Shown here one piece after another: positions 32,646-39,468 of a stretch of DNA of 42,687 nucleotides (positions are counted from its first letter, which is position 1; each line of letters begins with the position of its first letter). A program made the translations under genes and the position numbers. The stretch spans positions 1 to 42,687 of the IMG/VR virus record IMGVR_UViG_3300031553_000008; one strand, given 5' to 3'. The notes below the pieces were generated by a model. That model did not search any database. It was not told where the DNA came from and saw only the letters and a list, made by a program, of their open reading frames with translations. The stretch comes from a virus.

Positions 32646-32729
32646 ATTGATTGGACACACCTAATAACTATCATAGCGTTTGGGATACTAATCTGGGTAC
32701 TAATAATCAACAGACATAAAGGAGGATAA
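32646..32729 (+). CDS. 27-aa membrane protein with AUU start
   Basis: AAAAGGAGG is followed after six bases by ATT at 32646, then a frame for DWTHLITIIAFGILIWVLII and NRHKGG: one membrane span with a positive end. TTG one base later is out of this frame and stops after five codons. The gene therefore has an ideal ribosome site but AUU as its start. Confidence 0.55.
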   Translation: MDWTHLITIIAFGILIWVLIINRHKGG

Positions 32730-32736
32730 AAGAACA

Positions 32737-33381
32737 ATGAACGGAGAAGAAGGAACAGACATTTTAGAACCCTCTATCAGAGGATTATCAGACTGGGGAC
32801 TGCCAGTAACGGCTTTCGATGGGAAGCTGGACTCTTACGCCACAGAGAAGAGCAAGTGGGATGCCATGATGTGCAACTTGAACTTCGTCGATATTGACAA
32901 CGTAGAGTCCACCGAGCCTTACCCATACCCGATAGTTCAGATACCAATTAAACTTAGCCAAAAGAAGAACAGCGCCTGGGGAATATTTGCTACCAGCCTA
33001 GACAAACTCATCCCAGAAGGTGAGGACCTTAAAGACCAGGTAGGTAAGCGACTCAAGATGGCTTCTCGAGTGCACACTTACGGGAAGAACGATGCAGGTG
33101 AGGACATGGCAGGTGTAGTCTGGGAAGTTCAGGAGATAGTCGGAACTGGCAAAGTCAAAGGCAACGCCATCCAGCAAGCACTGAAGCTTCTCAACGGCAA
33201 GACTGCAGCCGAGTTTGGTCAGAAAGTATTCACTGACCCTATAGTGAAATCCGACCCTAAGGTTCTGCAGACTATCATCAACAAGACATTTATTACTGCT
33301 ATGGAGGAGAGTGGTAAGGTAACCAAGGACAAAGAAGGAGTGTATCACATAGTCGAGGCTGAGACTCCAGCGGCTGAGTAG
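32737..33381 (+). CDS. Possible single-stranded DNA-binding protein
   Basis: In this 214-aa protein, residues about 45-130 form a run of strands (FVDIDNVESTEPYPYPIVQI, WEVQEIVG) like an OB fold, followed by a helical tail ending in acidic residues and TPAAE. Its position just upstream of the Cas4-like nuclease and the RecA-type ATPase fits an SSB in a recombination module. The family is not firmly recognised. Confidence 0.5.
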   Translation: MNGEEGTDILEPSIRGLSDWGLPVTAFDGKLDSYATEKSKWDAMMCNLNFVDIDNVESTEPYPYPIVQIPIKLSQKKNSAWGIFATSLDKLIPEGEDLKDQVGKRLKMASRVHTYGKNDAGEDMAGVVWEVQEIVGTGKVKGNAIQQALKLLNGKTAAEFGQKVFTDPIVKSDPKVLQTIINKTFITAMEESGKVTKDKEGVYHIVEAETPAAE

Positions 33382-33388
33382 GTGATAG

Positions 33389-34069
33389 ATGCAGATTGTA
33401 GAAGACCATCTATCTGTTAAGGCTGCATACGAGCATCTAGACAAGCTCTACCACATAAGTCAGCCACGAGAAGGAATCCACCTATCTACGGTTATATACT
33501 GCCTCACCAGGTCCTACTATGACCTAACCCTGGATGATGTAGCTCCCACTCCGCAAGAGGTTCTGCTGTTCGCTCTAGGCTACGGACTACAGGACATACT
33601 AACTCCTGAGAAAGCAGTGCTTGAGGTAGTAGAGAAGGATGGTATATTCTACAGTCCAGACTATAAGCTTAAGTTAGGGGATACTCATGACTTATACGAG
33701 CTCAAGACTACCAGAATGTCAGCTAAGAAGGGAGATGAGCATGAGTTCCCCGAAACTTGGATAGAGTATATGAAGGGCGGCTGCTTCATCCAGAATGTAA
33801 ATGAATATAGGCTAGTAGTTCTCTACATGATGGGTGATTGGAAGCCTCCCTTTCCATCTATCAAAGGCTATAACTTTACATTTACAGATGAGGAGCTGAT
33901 AGATAACTGGGGCTACATCATGGAGCGGAAAGTTATGTTAGAAGCTTCATTGCTTAGCAAGAGTCCCCCAACTCCCCGAGCGTGGTGTAAAGACTGGGAG
34001 TGTTCTCATTGTCGCTACAAGGTACTGTGTGATGCACTTAAAGTAATAGGAGATATACGAGATGAATAA
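33389..34069 (+). CDS. Cas4-like PD-(D/E)XK exonuclease
   Basis: This 226-aa RecB-family nuclease has D91 in the GIFYSPDYKL strand and E104-x-K106 in YELKTT, forming the catalytic core. One Cys (C38) near the N-terminus plus C200, C205, C208 and C214 at the C-terminus suggest an iron-sulfur cluster as in Cas4 and AddB. It would resect DNA ends during recombination or replication. The next gene but two is a Sak4-like ATPase, a usual partner. No CRISPR array is present, so the role is phage recombination, not adaptation. Confidence 0.8.
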   Translation: MQIVEDHLSVKAAYEHLDKLYHISQPREGIHLSTVIYCLTRSYYDLTLDDVAPTPQEVLLFALGYGLQDILTPEKAVLEVVEKDGIFYSPDYKLKLGDTHDLYELKTTRMSAKKGDEHEFPETWIEYMKGGCFIQNVNEYRLVVLYMMGDWKPPFPSIKGYNFTFTDEELIDNWGYIMERKVMLEASLLSKSPPTPRAWCKDWECSHCRYKVLCDALKVIGDIRDE

Positions 34070-34478
34070 TCCTGAAGCAGTAGCCTGGACTATGGCAGCT
34101 GAAGGAAGCTTTTCTATACAGAAGGTTAGAAACTCATTACAGCCAAAGATTAGTATTAACAACACTAAGCAAGAGTTTCTGGATAAGTTTCATACCATGA
34201 TAGGTTATGGTAGTACTGGAACTCACAGCTGGAATGAACGAAATCCCAATTGGAATCCTATTCATCACTGGTATATTAGCTCTCACTTGGACTGTCTTAG
34301 ATTCTGTGCTGAGGTGTATGAATTTATGCCTATTAAACAGGAGCAAGTCAAGTTAATGATTGAGTTTTGCTCCAGAGGAGTAGCTAGAGGTCATGGCTGC
34401 CAGTCTAAAGCTGAACCAAGAGACTTTGAGATATATGAGAAGATGAAAGAACTAAATAAGAGGGGAAAGGAGGTGTAG
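34062..34478 (+). CDS. LAGLIDADG homing endonuclease 1
   Basis: The N-terminal AVAWTMAAEGSF of this 138-aa protein is a diverged LAGLIDADG motif (E14 is the catalytic acid). A single motif implies a homodimer. It overlaps the end of the Cas4-like gene by eight bases and ends NKRGKEV just before the ribosome site of the next endonuclease. I found no duplicated host sequence for this copy. It likely promotes its own spread by cutting genomes that lack it. Confidence 0.75.
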   Translation: MNNPEAVAWTMAAEGSFSIQKVRNSLQPKISINNTKQEFLDKFHTMIGYGSTGTHSWNERNPNWNPIHHWYISSHLDCLRFCAEVYEFMPIKQEQVKLMIEFCSRGVARGHGCQSKAEPRDFEIYEKMKELNKRGKEV

Positions 34479-34479
34479 A

Positions 34480-34502
34480 TTGGAGAACATTGTTGCAACC
34501 AT
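34480..34502 (+). repeat. Ancestral copy of the ATPase gene start (partner at 34926-34948)
   Basis: The 23 bases at 34480-34502 and 34926-34948 encode the same ENIVAT peptide. They differ in the start codon (TTG or ATG) and at four third codon positions, all synonymous. The first copy has the better ribosome site and is stranded before the endonuclease; the second is joined to the ATPase body. Confidence 0.75.
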
Positions 34503-34926
34503 GAGTGAGACGGAGAAAGCGTATTTAGCTGGAATAGTAGACGGTGAAGGAGCTATAACTATATTGTCTAGACAGTATAGGCATAAGAATGGCAAGGTGT
34601 ATCCAGTTACGTTTCTCAGGTTGATGGTTACTAGCACTAGCCCTAAACTAATCAAGTGGTTAGGTGCTATAGGAGGTTCTACTGCCTTAAAGAATGTAGG
34701 TCCTACTGGACATTTAGGGAAGAAGCCTATATTCTACTGGGCAACAGCATCTAAACTATCTGGAGATATTCTGGAGCAAATACTGCCATACCTGATTATC
34801 AAAAAGGAGCAAGCTGAAGCAGCTATAGCTTTTCAGTCCTTGCGTAGGAAGGGAAAGAAGAGTCAGCTTGAGAAAGACCTTGATATGATGTTCAGGGACA
34901 AAGTAAATGCAAGGAGACAACTGTAA
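34480..34926 (+). CDS. LAGLIDADG homing endonuclease 2, fused to old ATPase start
   Basis: The canonical motif AYLAGIVDGEG (D21, E23) lies near the N-terminus and the protein is about 148 aa from TTG 34480 (GGAGGTG, six bases upstream). The first codons spell LENIVAT, the same as the start of the following ATPase gene, whereas the related endonuclease at 38513 lacks them. The endonuclease proper probably starts at ATG 34501. It seems to have captured the ATPase's ribosome site and first codons. One motif, so a dimer. Confidence 0.85.
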   Translation: MENIVATMSETEKAYLAGIVDGEGAITILSRQYRHKNGKVYPVTFLRLMVTSTSPKLIKWLGAIGGSTALKNVGPTGHLGKKPIFYWATASKLSGDILEQILPYLIIKKEQAEAAIAFQSLRRKGKKSQLEKDLDMMFRDKVNARRQL

Positions 34927-35711
34927 TGGAGAATATAGTGGCGACCATATGGGGAGAGGAAAAGACCAGCAAGACTACTCTCGCCCTCACCTTCCCTAAG
35001 CCTATAATCTTCTATGAGTTTGACATAGGCGGATATAACAGAGCTGCTTGGAGATTCAAAGGTCAAGACATCACTTGTAAATCTTTCATACCTCCACTTC
35101 CAATAACTAAAATGTTAGGAACTGATGGTCCTACTATCAAGTTCCCTAAGAGAGTTGAAGGGATGAAAGAGCTGTGGCGAGAGTTCCTCCAGACATATGC
35201 TGAAGACCTGCAGAACAAGAAAGTAGTTACGATGATAATTGACCCTGGAACTCAGCTGTGGACTATAGACCATCAAGGCTACCTACAGGAGAAGCAGGAG
35301 ATACAGCTGTCTAAAGGGATTAAGGAAGAGGACGACAAGTTCAGAGAGAAGCTACAGCCTCCCGAGTATGGTGAACCTAACACTAGATTCAGGAGCCTTA
35401 TATACGGAGCTAGAGGCTTCCATAAGAACCTAGTCATTGTTCACTACCCGAGAGATATATATGGTGAGAAGCTTTCAGGTGATAAGGTGCTAAGCTACAA
35501 GACTGGCAAGGTAGAGCCTGATGGCTTCAGGGAGAATAGGCGGCTGACTGATTTAGAGATGTGGACATACCTTGATGATGAGCTAGAACCCAAGCTGAAG
35601 GTAACCAAGTCTGGGCTGACTAAAGCAAGTGCTCTCCAGGGCATAGTCCTTGAGCCTAACTATGACGCTATCATGGATGCTGTGAAGATGGCGAGAGGTG
35701 AGAGTGAATGA
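34926..35711 (+). CDS. AAA_24/Sak4-like recombination ATPase
   Basis: This 261-aa RecA-fold protein has Walker A GEEKTSKTT (K16, T17) at residues 10-18 and Walker B VTMIIDP with D106. The short N-terminus and the TLALTFPKPI continuation match the phage nucleotide-binding AAA_24 family, which includes Sak4 single-strand annealing proteins. Together with the Cas4-like nuclease it forms a probable recombination pair. Its first seven codons appear to be a recoded replacement introduced with the endonuclease. Ribosome site AAGGAG, nine bases upstream. Confidence 0.78.
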   Translation: MENIVATIWGEEKTSKTTLALTFPKPIIFYEFDIGGYNRAAWRFKGQDITCKSFIPPLPITKMLGTDGPTIKFPKRVEGMKELWREFLQTYAEDLQNKKVVTMIIDPGTQLWTIDHQGYLQEKQEIQLSKGIKEEDDKFREKLQPPEYGEPNTRFRSLIYGARGFHKNLVIVHYPRDIYGEKLSGDKVLSYKTGKVEPDGFRENRRLTDLEMWTYLDDELEPKLKVTKSGLTKASALQGIVLEPNYDAIMDAVKMARGESE

Positions 35712-35866
35712 GCACAGGGGTAGTCTGCCCCTATTGTGGTAAGCAAATGAGACTAGCACCAGAGTTCGGAACTAACTGGTTTAAGTGCGAGTGTGGAGCT
35801 ACTCATAACATTATCAGAAAACGGAGAAAGATACGATGCCATACAAAGACCATGAAGTCCATCTAG
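35708..35866 (+). CDS. Zinc-ribbon protein
   Basis: In this 52-aa protein, CPYC (C7, C10) and CEC (C27, C29) form a small ribbon, followed by a basic tail IIRKRRKIRC. Starts by ATGA overlap and overlaps the HNH gene by 31 bases. Likely nucleic acid binding. Confidence 0.6.
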   Translation: MSTGVVCPYCGKQMRLAPEFGTNWFKCECGATHNIIRKRRKIRCHTKTMKSI

Positions 35867-36204
35867 CTCACCTAAGGGACAACGCTAGAACCAGAAGGTA
35901 TGGCAACTGGCGGCAGATTTATGTAGACTGTGGTGGTATGTGCACTGGGATACTAGAAGATGGTAGCGTATGCGGAGAGCTTGAGGATTTAGAGTTCCAC
36001 GAGGAGTTTGGGAAGGGTGGCTTTAAGCTCACCAGACTATACTGCCTGCAGTGCCACCAAAAAGTGCATGGTGAAAGTATTACACTCAATCCAAGACACT
36101 ACCGTTCAAGGCTGCAGGAAGATGTCCAGAGGGAGATACAGGAGTGCGGAAGCTATGAAGCTTGGAAATCTAAATACCATCTGATAGATAAAGGAGAATC
36201 ATGA
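35836..36204 (+). CDS. HNH endonuclease
   Basis: The 122-aa product has Cys residues C32, C36, C46, C70 and C73 for a structural zinc. The HNH core has LEFHEEFG (H55) and LYCLQCHQKVHG with H74 and H78. This is the typical beta-beta-alpha metal nuclease of phages, acting as a nicking enzyme, homing nuclease or packaging aid. Located in the recombination cluster and coupled to the ERCC4-like gene by ATGA. Confidence 0.75.
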   Translation: MPYKDHEVHLAHLRDNARTRRYGNWRQIYVDCGGMCTGILEDGSVCGELEDLEFHEEFGKGGFKLTRLYCLQCHQKVHGESITLNPRHYRSRLQEDVQREIQECGSYEAWKSKYHLIDKGES

Positions 36205-37025
36205 TTTGGACTGATGTGTCTGAACCTGATAACATTGAGCTGCTTCTAAACCAGTCTCTAGCAGGTCAGGTGGATAAGGAGCCTCTCAATGCCAAGGACT
36301 TATCAGACTACTACATGGTAAGCTATGATGCTGAGAGCCTGCAGTTCAGTCGTAAACAAGCTGGAGAGTTGCTGGGAGATATAGATGAAGCTGAAAGACA
36401 GATTAGAGATTACTACAACAATGCTGACCACAACTTCCAGATATGCGAGGGGCTCATAACTCCGATGCCACTGTATCTACCTAGGAGGAGTAAGAAGGGC
36501 TTCACTCCGCCACCCATAACCTCAGATGCAAGTATTAGACATCTATCCGCTGGTGGACTATATTCCTATTCGGTCTCAGCAACAGGGTGGATAGGAGATG
36601 AGATGGCTCATAAGATTAGCGGTAAGATGTTTTATGCTTGGATATACCAGCTGGAGCAATGTGGTGTGCCTACTTTCTTTACCATAAACTATATCGAGAC
36701 GGCTAAGTTGCTAGTAGCCATCCACGATAACATACAGAAGGATGAGCACACTACACTCCAGCGGTATATTAAACCTAAGTTGGCTATCAAGAAGAAACCC
36801 AAGTTGCTCTTAGAGCCTTACGACTTACAGGTCATGACTCTAATGGGAGTGCAAGGAGCTAGAATCGGTGAGAAGACTGCTAAGGCTTTAATAGCTAGGT
36901 TTGAAGACACCTTTGGAGTTGCTAATGCCTCAGTTGAAGAGCTGGCAAAGGTCGAGGGTATTGGCAAGAAGTTTGGTCAAACTATATTTGACGCATTTAG
37001 AGTGTATAGTGGACTGGATACATAG
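36201..37025 (+). CDS. ERCC4/XPF-like protein with tandem helix-hairpin-helix
   Basis: The C-terminal 60 residues of this 274-aa protein (VMTLMGVQGARIGEKTAKAL, VEGIGKKFGQTIFDAF) are two helix-hairpin-helix motifs, as in XPF/Mus81 nucleases. The N-terminal half resembles an ERCC4 domain, but where the catalytic ERK triad is expected it has SRK (QFSRKQAGELLGDIDEAERQ). It may bind branched DNA without cutting, or use other acids. Start ATG follows AAAGGAG. Confidence 0.65.
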   Translation: MIWTDVSEPDNIELLLNQSLAGQVDKEPLNAKDLSDYYMVSYDAESLQFSRKQAGELLGDIDEAERQIRDYYNNADHNFQICEGLITPMPLYLPRRSKKGFTPPPITSDASIRHLSAGGLYSYSVSATGWIGDEMAHKISGKMFYAWIYQLEQCGVPTFFTINYIETAKLLVAIHDNIQKDEHTTLQRYIKPKLAIKKKPKLLLEPYDLQVMTLMGVQGARIGEKTAKALIARFEDTFGVANASVEELAKVEGIGKKFGQTIFDAFRVYSGLDT

Positions 37026-37027
37026 TA

Positions 37028-37132
37028 ATGAGAGCTAGCCATATGCTAATAAATATAAGGAGGAAGCTTCGAAGAGATTAGTGGATTCTTGTTTTAAGTA
37101 TATGGCTAGCTCTAGTTACCGTGTATGTCTGA
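37028..37132 (+). pseudogene. Small membrane protein frame interrupted by TAG
   Basis: ATG 37028 opens a frame of 17 codons (MRASHMLINIRRKLRRD), a TAG at 37079, and then 16 codons for a hydrophobic span (WILVLSIWLALVTVYV) and TGA. With read-through it would be a 34-aa membrane protein like others in this operon. No good ribosome site precedes ATG 37028. A 14-bp inverted repeat AGAGCTAGCCATAT (37031-37044) with ATATGGCTAGCTCT (37100-37113) spans it, so an RNA structure may be the selected feature. Confidence 0.35.
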
Positions 37133-37229
37133 GTCTACTGGTGCCTGTAAGTGCTGACCACACACCAGGCAGTGACCTCCATCGTTTAGTCTTAGTACCT
37201 GCTACCACGTCATCTCCCCCAGTAGGCTC
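37131..37229 (+). ncRNA. Candidate structured RNA
   Basis: An 11-bp closing stem (GAGTCTACTGG at 37131-37141 with CCAGTAGGCTC at 37219-37229, one G-U pair) encloses a 6-bp stem TGCCTG/CAGGCA (37142-37147 with 37166-37171) stacked directly on it, and a weaker TGAC/GTCA pairing (37173-37176 with 37209-37212). It is placed in a 225-base gene gap just before the ribosome site of the HAD gene. It does not fold as a tRNA. An overlapping 50-codon frame at 37102-37254 has unnatural composition. Confidence 0.45.
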
Positions 37230-37250
37230 AGGCGCTCTTAAAGGAGGGAT

Positions 37251-37694
37251 ATGAAGATATCATTTGATTTAGACGGAGTTGTAACTGACGGAAGTGGTTG
37301 GTTCTTTAGCCTTTGTGAAGCTGTCGGCAATCATAACGAAAGTGTGAAGGCAGCGAGACTAAGATACTATGACAGCTGTAAACTAAAGCACAACCCTCAG
37401 CTGTTCTTATCAAGGCTAGATGAAGGATTTATAATCACATCTCGAAAGTCAGAGTCTAAGATAATCACAAGAGACTGGCTTCGCAGGCATGGGATACTCA
37501 TACCAGTATTTCACATTGAAGGAGCAGACCACATCGATTGGGCTAACTATCCTCAAGCGTCAATAGAAGCAGCTAAACAAAAGGTTAAGCTTATCAGGCA
37601 TCTAGATATAAATGTGCACTTTGACAACAATCCTTACATAGTGGCAATGCTGCGAAGGTTAACTCAGTCAGCATTTATTATACAAGTATCATAA
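37251..37694 (+). CDS. HAD-superfamily phosphatase
   Basis: This 147-aa protein has motif I FDLDGVV (D6 nucleophile, D8), motif II ITS (S64), a Lys near 111-113 and motif IV HFDNNP with D125. All catalytic residues are present. It resembles small phage HAD enzymes such as 5'-nucleotidases or polynucleotide 3'-phosphatases; the substrate cannot be decided. GGAGGG precedes the ATG. Next to the methyltransferase, so nucleotide or DNA modification is plausible. Confidence 0.75.
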   Translation: MKISFDLDGVVTDGSGWFFSLCEAVGNHNESVKAARLRYYDSCKLKHNPQLFLSRLDEGFIITSRKSESKIITRDWLRRHGILIPVFHIEGADHIDWANYPQASIEAAKQKVKLIRHLDINVHFDNNPYIVAMLRRLTQSAFIIQVS

Positions 37695-37695
37695 C

Positions 37696-38502
37696 ATGAA
37701 GGTATTCGCAGAACACTACCCACAGGATAAGAGAGGTTGGTATCAGTTTCCCACTGATGTAGAGTGGAGGAGTCAGATATTTGCTCCTGAAGTTATGGAG
37801 CATCCAGCTAGAGCTAATCTGTATATGCTTCAAGCACTCATTGATTATGTCTCTGAACCAGGTGAAACTATAATGGACATTATGGCTGGGACTGGAAGTA
37901 TCCTAATTGCTGCTTTACCTGAAATGGACAAGCTAGTCGGAAGAAAAGTTATATGTTTAGATGTAGAGCAGCCATATTGCAACTTAATGCAAAAGACTCT
38001 TGATGTGTTAGACCTAGGAGACAGTAGTATATCTCACAATGTGACTATAATTCATGGAGACTGCAGAAAGATACTCCCACTTCCAGTTGACCACATAATC
38101 TTCAGCCCTCCTTATGCAGCGATTATGAAGACTAAAGGGACTGATAAGCTGACCAAAGAGATGGGAGCTCAGTATGACTTTGCCCAATATAGCACAAGTA
38201 AAGGAAATGTAGGACTGCTCAATGAGTTCTTCTACAATCAAGCTATGGTGAAGATTTATGAGCTGTGCTTTCAGAGTGTAAGGAGCGGTGGGACTCTGAC
38301 TATCATCATCAAAGACCACATAAGGAAAGGTGAGAGAGTATATCTATCACACTGGGCTTTGAGATGCTGTATTAAAGCAGGCTTCGAGCAGGCAGATTGG
38401 TTTAAGTGGAAACCTCAAGGAAGCTACTACCTATCCTTTAAGCGAGCAAGAGGAGAGCCCACAGTCGATGATGAGGACATGATTGTATTAAGAAAACCAT
38501 GA
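37696..38502 (+). CDS. DNA methyltransferase (N4-cytosine/N6-adenine type)
   Basis: In this 268-aa protein the AdoMet-binding motif I is MDIMAGTGS (D61 to G67), the acidic second strand is LDVEQ, and catalytic motif IV is SPPY at 137-140. SPPY rather than DPPY favours N4-cytosine methylation. No restriction enzyme is adjacent, so it is an orphan, probably protecting phage DNA. Its last 12 residues (VDDEDMIVLRKP) recur in diverged form at 38901-38936, beyond homing endonuclease 3. The current end seems to be a replacement. Confidence 0.82.
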   Translation: MKVFAEHYPQDKRGWYQFPTDVEWRSQIFAPEVMEHPARANLYMLQALIDYVSEPGETIMDIMAGTGSILIAALPEMDKLVGRKVICLDVEQPYCNLMQKTLDVLDLGDSSISHNVTIIHGDCRKILPLPVDHIIFSPPYAAIMKTKGTDKLTKEMGAQYDFAQYSTSKGNVGLLNEFFYNQAMVKIYELCFQSVRSGGTLTIIIKDHIRKGERVYLSHWALRCCIKAGFEQADWFKWKPQGSYYLSFKRARGEPTVDDEDMIVLRKP

Positions 38503-38512
38503 AGGAGGCACA

Positions 38513-38908
38513 GTGAGAACAGTTGATAAAGCTTACCTAGCTGGAATAGTAGATGGAGAGGGATACATAGGAATAATAAAATCCAAGGATAACTACTTCC
38601 TAACCTTCGCAGTGGATATGGCAGATACTCAAGCTTTAGAGCTGCTAGCTGAGGTAACTGGAAGACGTATAGAAACTGACATCAGAAAGAACTTAAGCTA
38701 TAAAATTCAACATAGGGTTAGGCTAGGAGGAGTGGATGCTCAGAACTTCTTAAGAGAGATATTACCATATCTTAGGGTGAAGAAGAATCTAGCTGAGCTA
38801 GCTATAGAGTATCCAATAGGCAACAAAGGAGCATTACCTCCAGAGACCAAAAATCTTCAAGCTATTCTATTCGGGTTGTTTAAGACAATGAATAAAAGAG
38901 GTAGATGA
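38513..38908 (+). CDS. LAGLIDADG homing endonuclease 3
   Basis: This 131-aa protein starts at GTG 38513, behind AAGGAGG, with AYLAGIVDGEGYIG at residues 7-20 (D14, E16). It is closely related to endonuclease 2 in motif and layout. It sits exactly at the end of the methyltransferase gene, between two versions of that gene's last codons. Its own end (NKRGR*) overlaps the old methyltransferase end in another frame. Single motif, so a homodimer is expected. Confidence 0.85.
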   Translation: MRTVDKAYLAGIVDGEGYIGIIKSKDNYFLTFAVDMADTQALELLAEVTGRRIETDIRKNLSYKIQHRVRLGGVDAQNFLREILPYLRVKKNLAELAIEYPIGNKGALPPETKNLQAILFGLFKTMNKRGR

Positions 38909-38936
38909 AGATTTGATTATAGTGAGGAAACCATGA
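38901..38936 (+). pseudogene. Stranded ancestral end of the methyltransferase gene
   Basis: Reading frame VDEDLIIVRKP* is equivalent to the present methyltransferase end VDDEDMIVLRKP*, with many codon changes. Its TGA overlaps the next gene's ATG as ATGA, the junction style used throughout this operon, so this looks like the original end before the endonuclease arrived. Confidence 0.75.
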
Positions 38937-39355
38937 GTATAATACCAGTTATTAGAAGCAAAATAAGAGCGAAGATATACAAGTTCCTATTTGATAAAGG
39001 CTGGAAGAGAGAAAGGCTTTGTCTCCAGATGGTGCCTGACTCAGCAGCATTTACAACATATACTAAGGAGGGACTGGCAGATTACTTGAGAGTTATAAAG
39101 GAAGACGCTATATCTAAGTTTATCCGTAAGCTGACTGCTAAAAACTGCATCCATCCTATATTCAGTACCATGCAGTACTTCCCATATCTTGAAAACCATG
39201 ACGCTGCTGGTATTAGAATAATCATTCAAGCTTATACACGCTATGGGTGGAGAAAGCATCTACCACTCTCAGCAACCATCCGAGAAGAACAGTTCTGGGA
39301 ACTACATAAATTTATACCCAAACTCCGTAAGCTTTTAGAGTTCAAGGAGGTGTAA
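38933..39355 (+). CDS. Hypothetical early protein
   Basis: This basic, helical 140-aa protein includes IRAKIYKFLFDKGWKRERL, a possible helix-turn-helix-like middle (TYTKEGLADYLRVIKEDAIS) and a C-terminal ATIREEQFWELHKF. The start overlaps the stranded methyltransferase end. Between methyltransferase and polymerase, so perhaps a replication accessory protein. Family not recognised. Confidence 0.55.
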   Translation: MSIIPVIRSKIRAKIYKFLFDKGWKRERLCLQMVPDSAAFTTYTKEGLADYLRVIKEDAISKFIRKLTAKNCIHPIFSTMQYFPYLENHDAAGIRIIIQAYTRYGWRKHLPLSATIREEQFWELHKFIPKLRKLLEFKEV

Positions 39356-39468
39356 TGAAGAATGAATTATACTGGGTATTATTTACAGTGCTAACCATTA
39401 TATTGATACCATTAGCCTGTATCTATTCAGGAGCTAAGTGGCTTATTACCACGGTCAGGGCAAGTTAG
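39355..39468 (+). CDS. 37-aa single-span membrane protein
   Basis: ATG 39355 overlaps the upstream stop (TAATG) and follows AAGGAGG. Product MKNELYWVLFTVLTIILIPL, then ACIYSGAKWLITTVRAS: one strong membrane span. It overlaps the polymerase start by 31 bases and contains that gene's ribosome site, so translation may be coupled. Function unknown. Confidence 0.65.
   Translation: MKNELYWVLFTVLTIILIPLACIYSGAKWLITTVRAS

Noticed and set aside
33389-34069. Cas4-like gene as part of a CRISPR system
   Set aside because: No repeats with regular spacers and no other cas genes occur in the window.
37131-37229. tRNA at the structured segment
   Set aside because: The closing stem is 11 bp and there is no anticodon arm, T arm or CCA-like end in the right places.
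37102-37254. 50-codon frame across the structured RNA candidate
   Set aside because: No ribosome site and unnatural Ser/Pro/Val composition; the pairing explains the sequence better.
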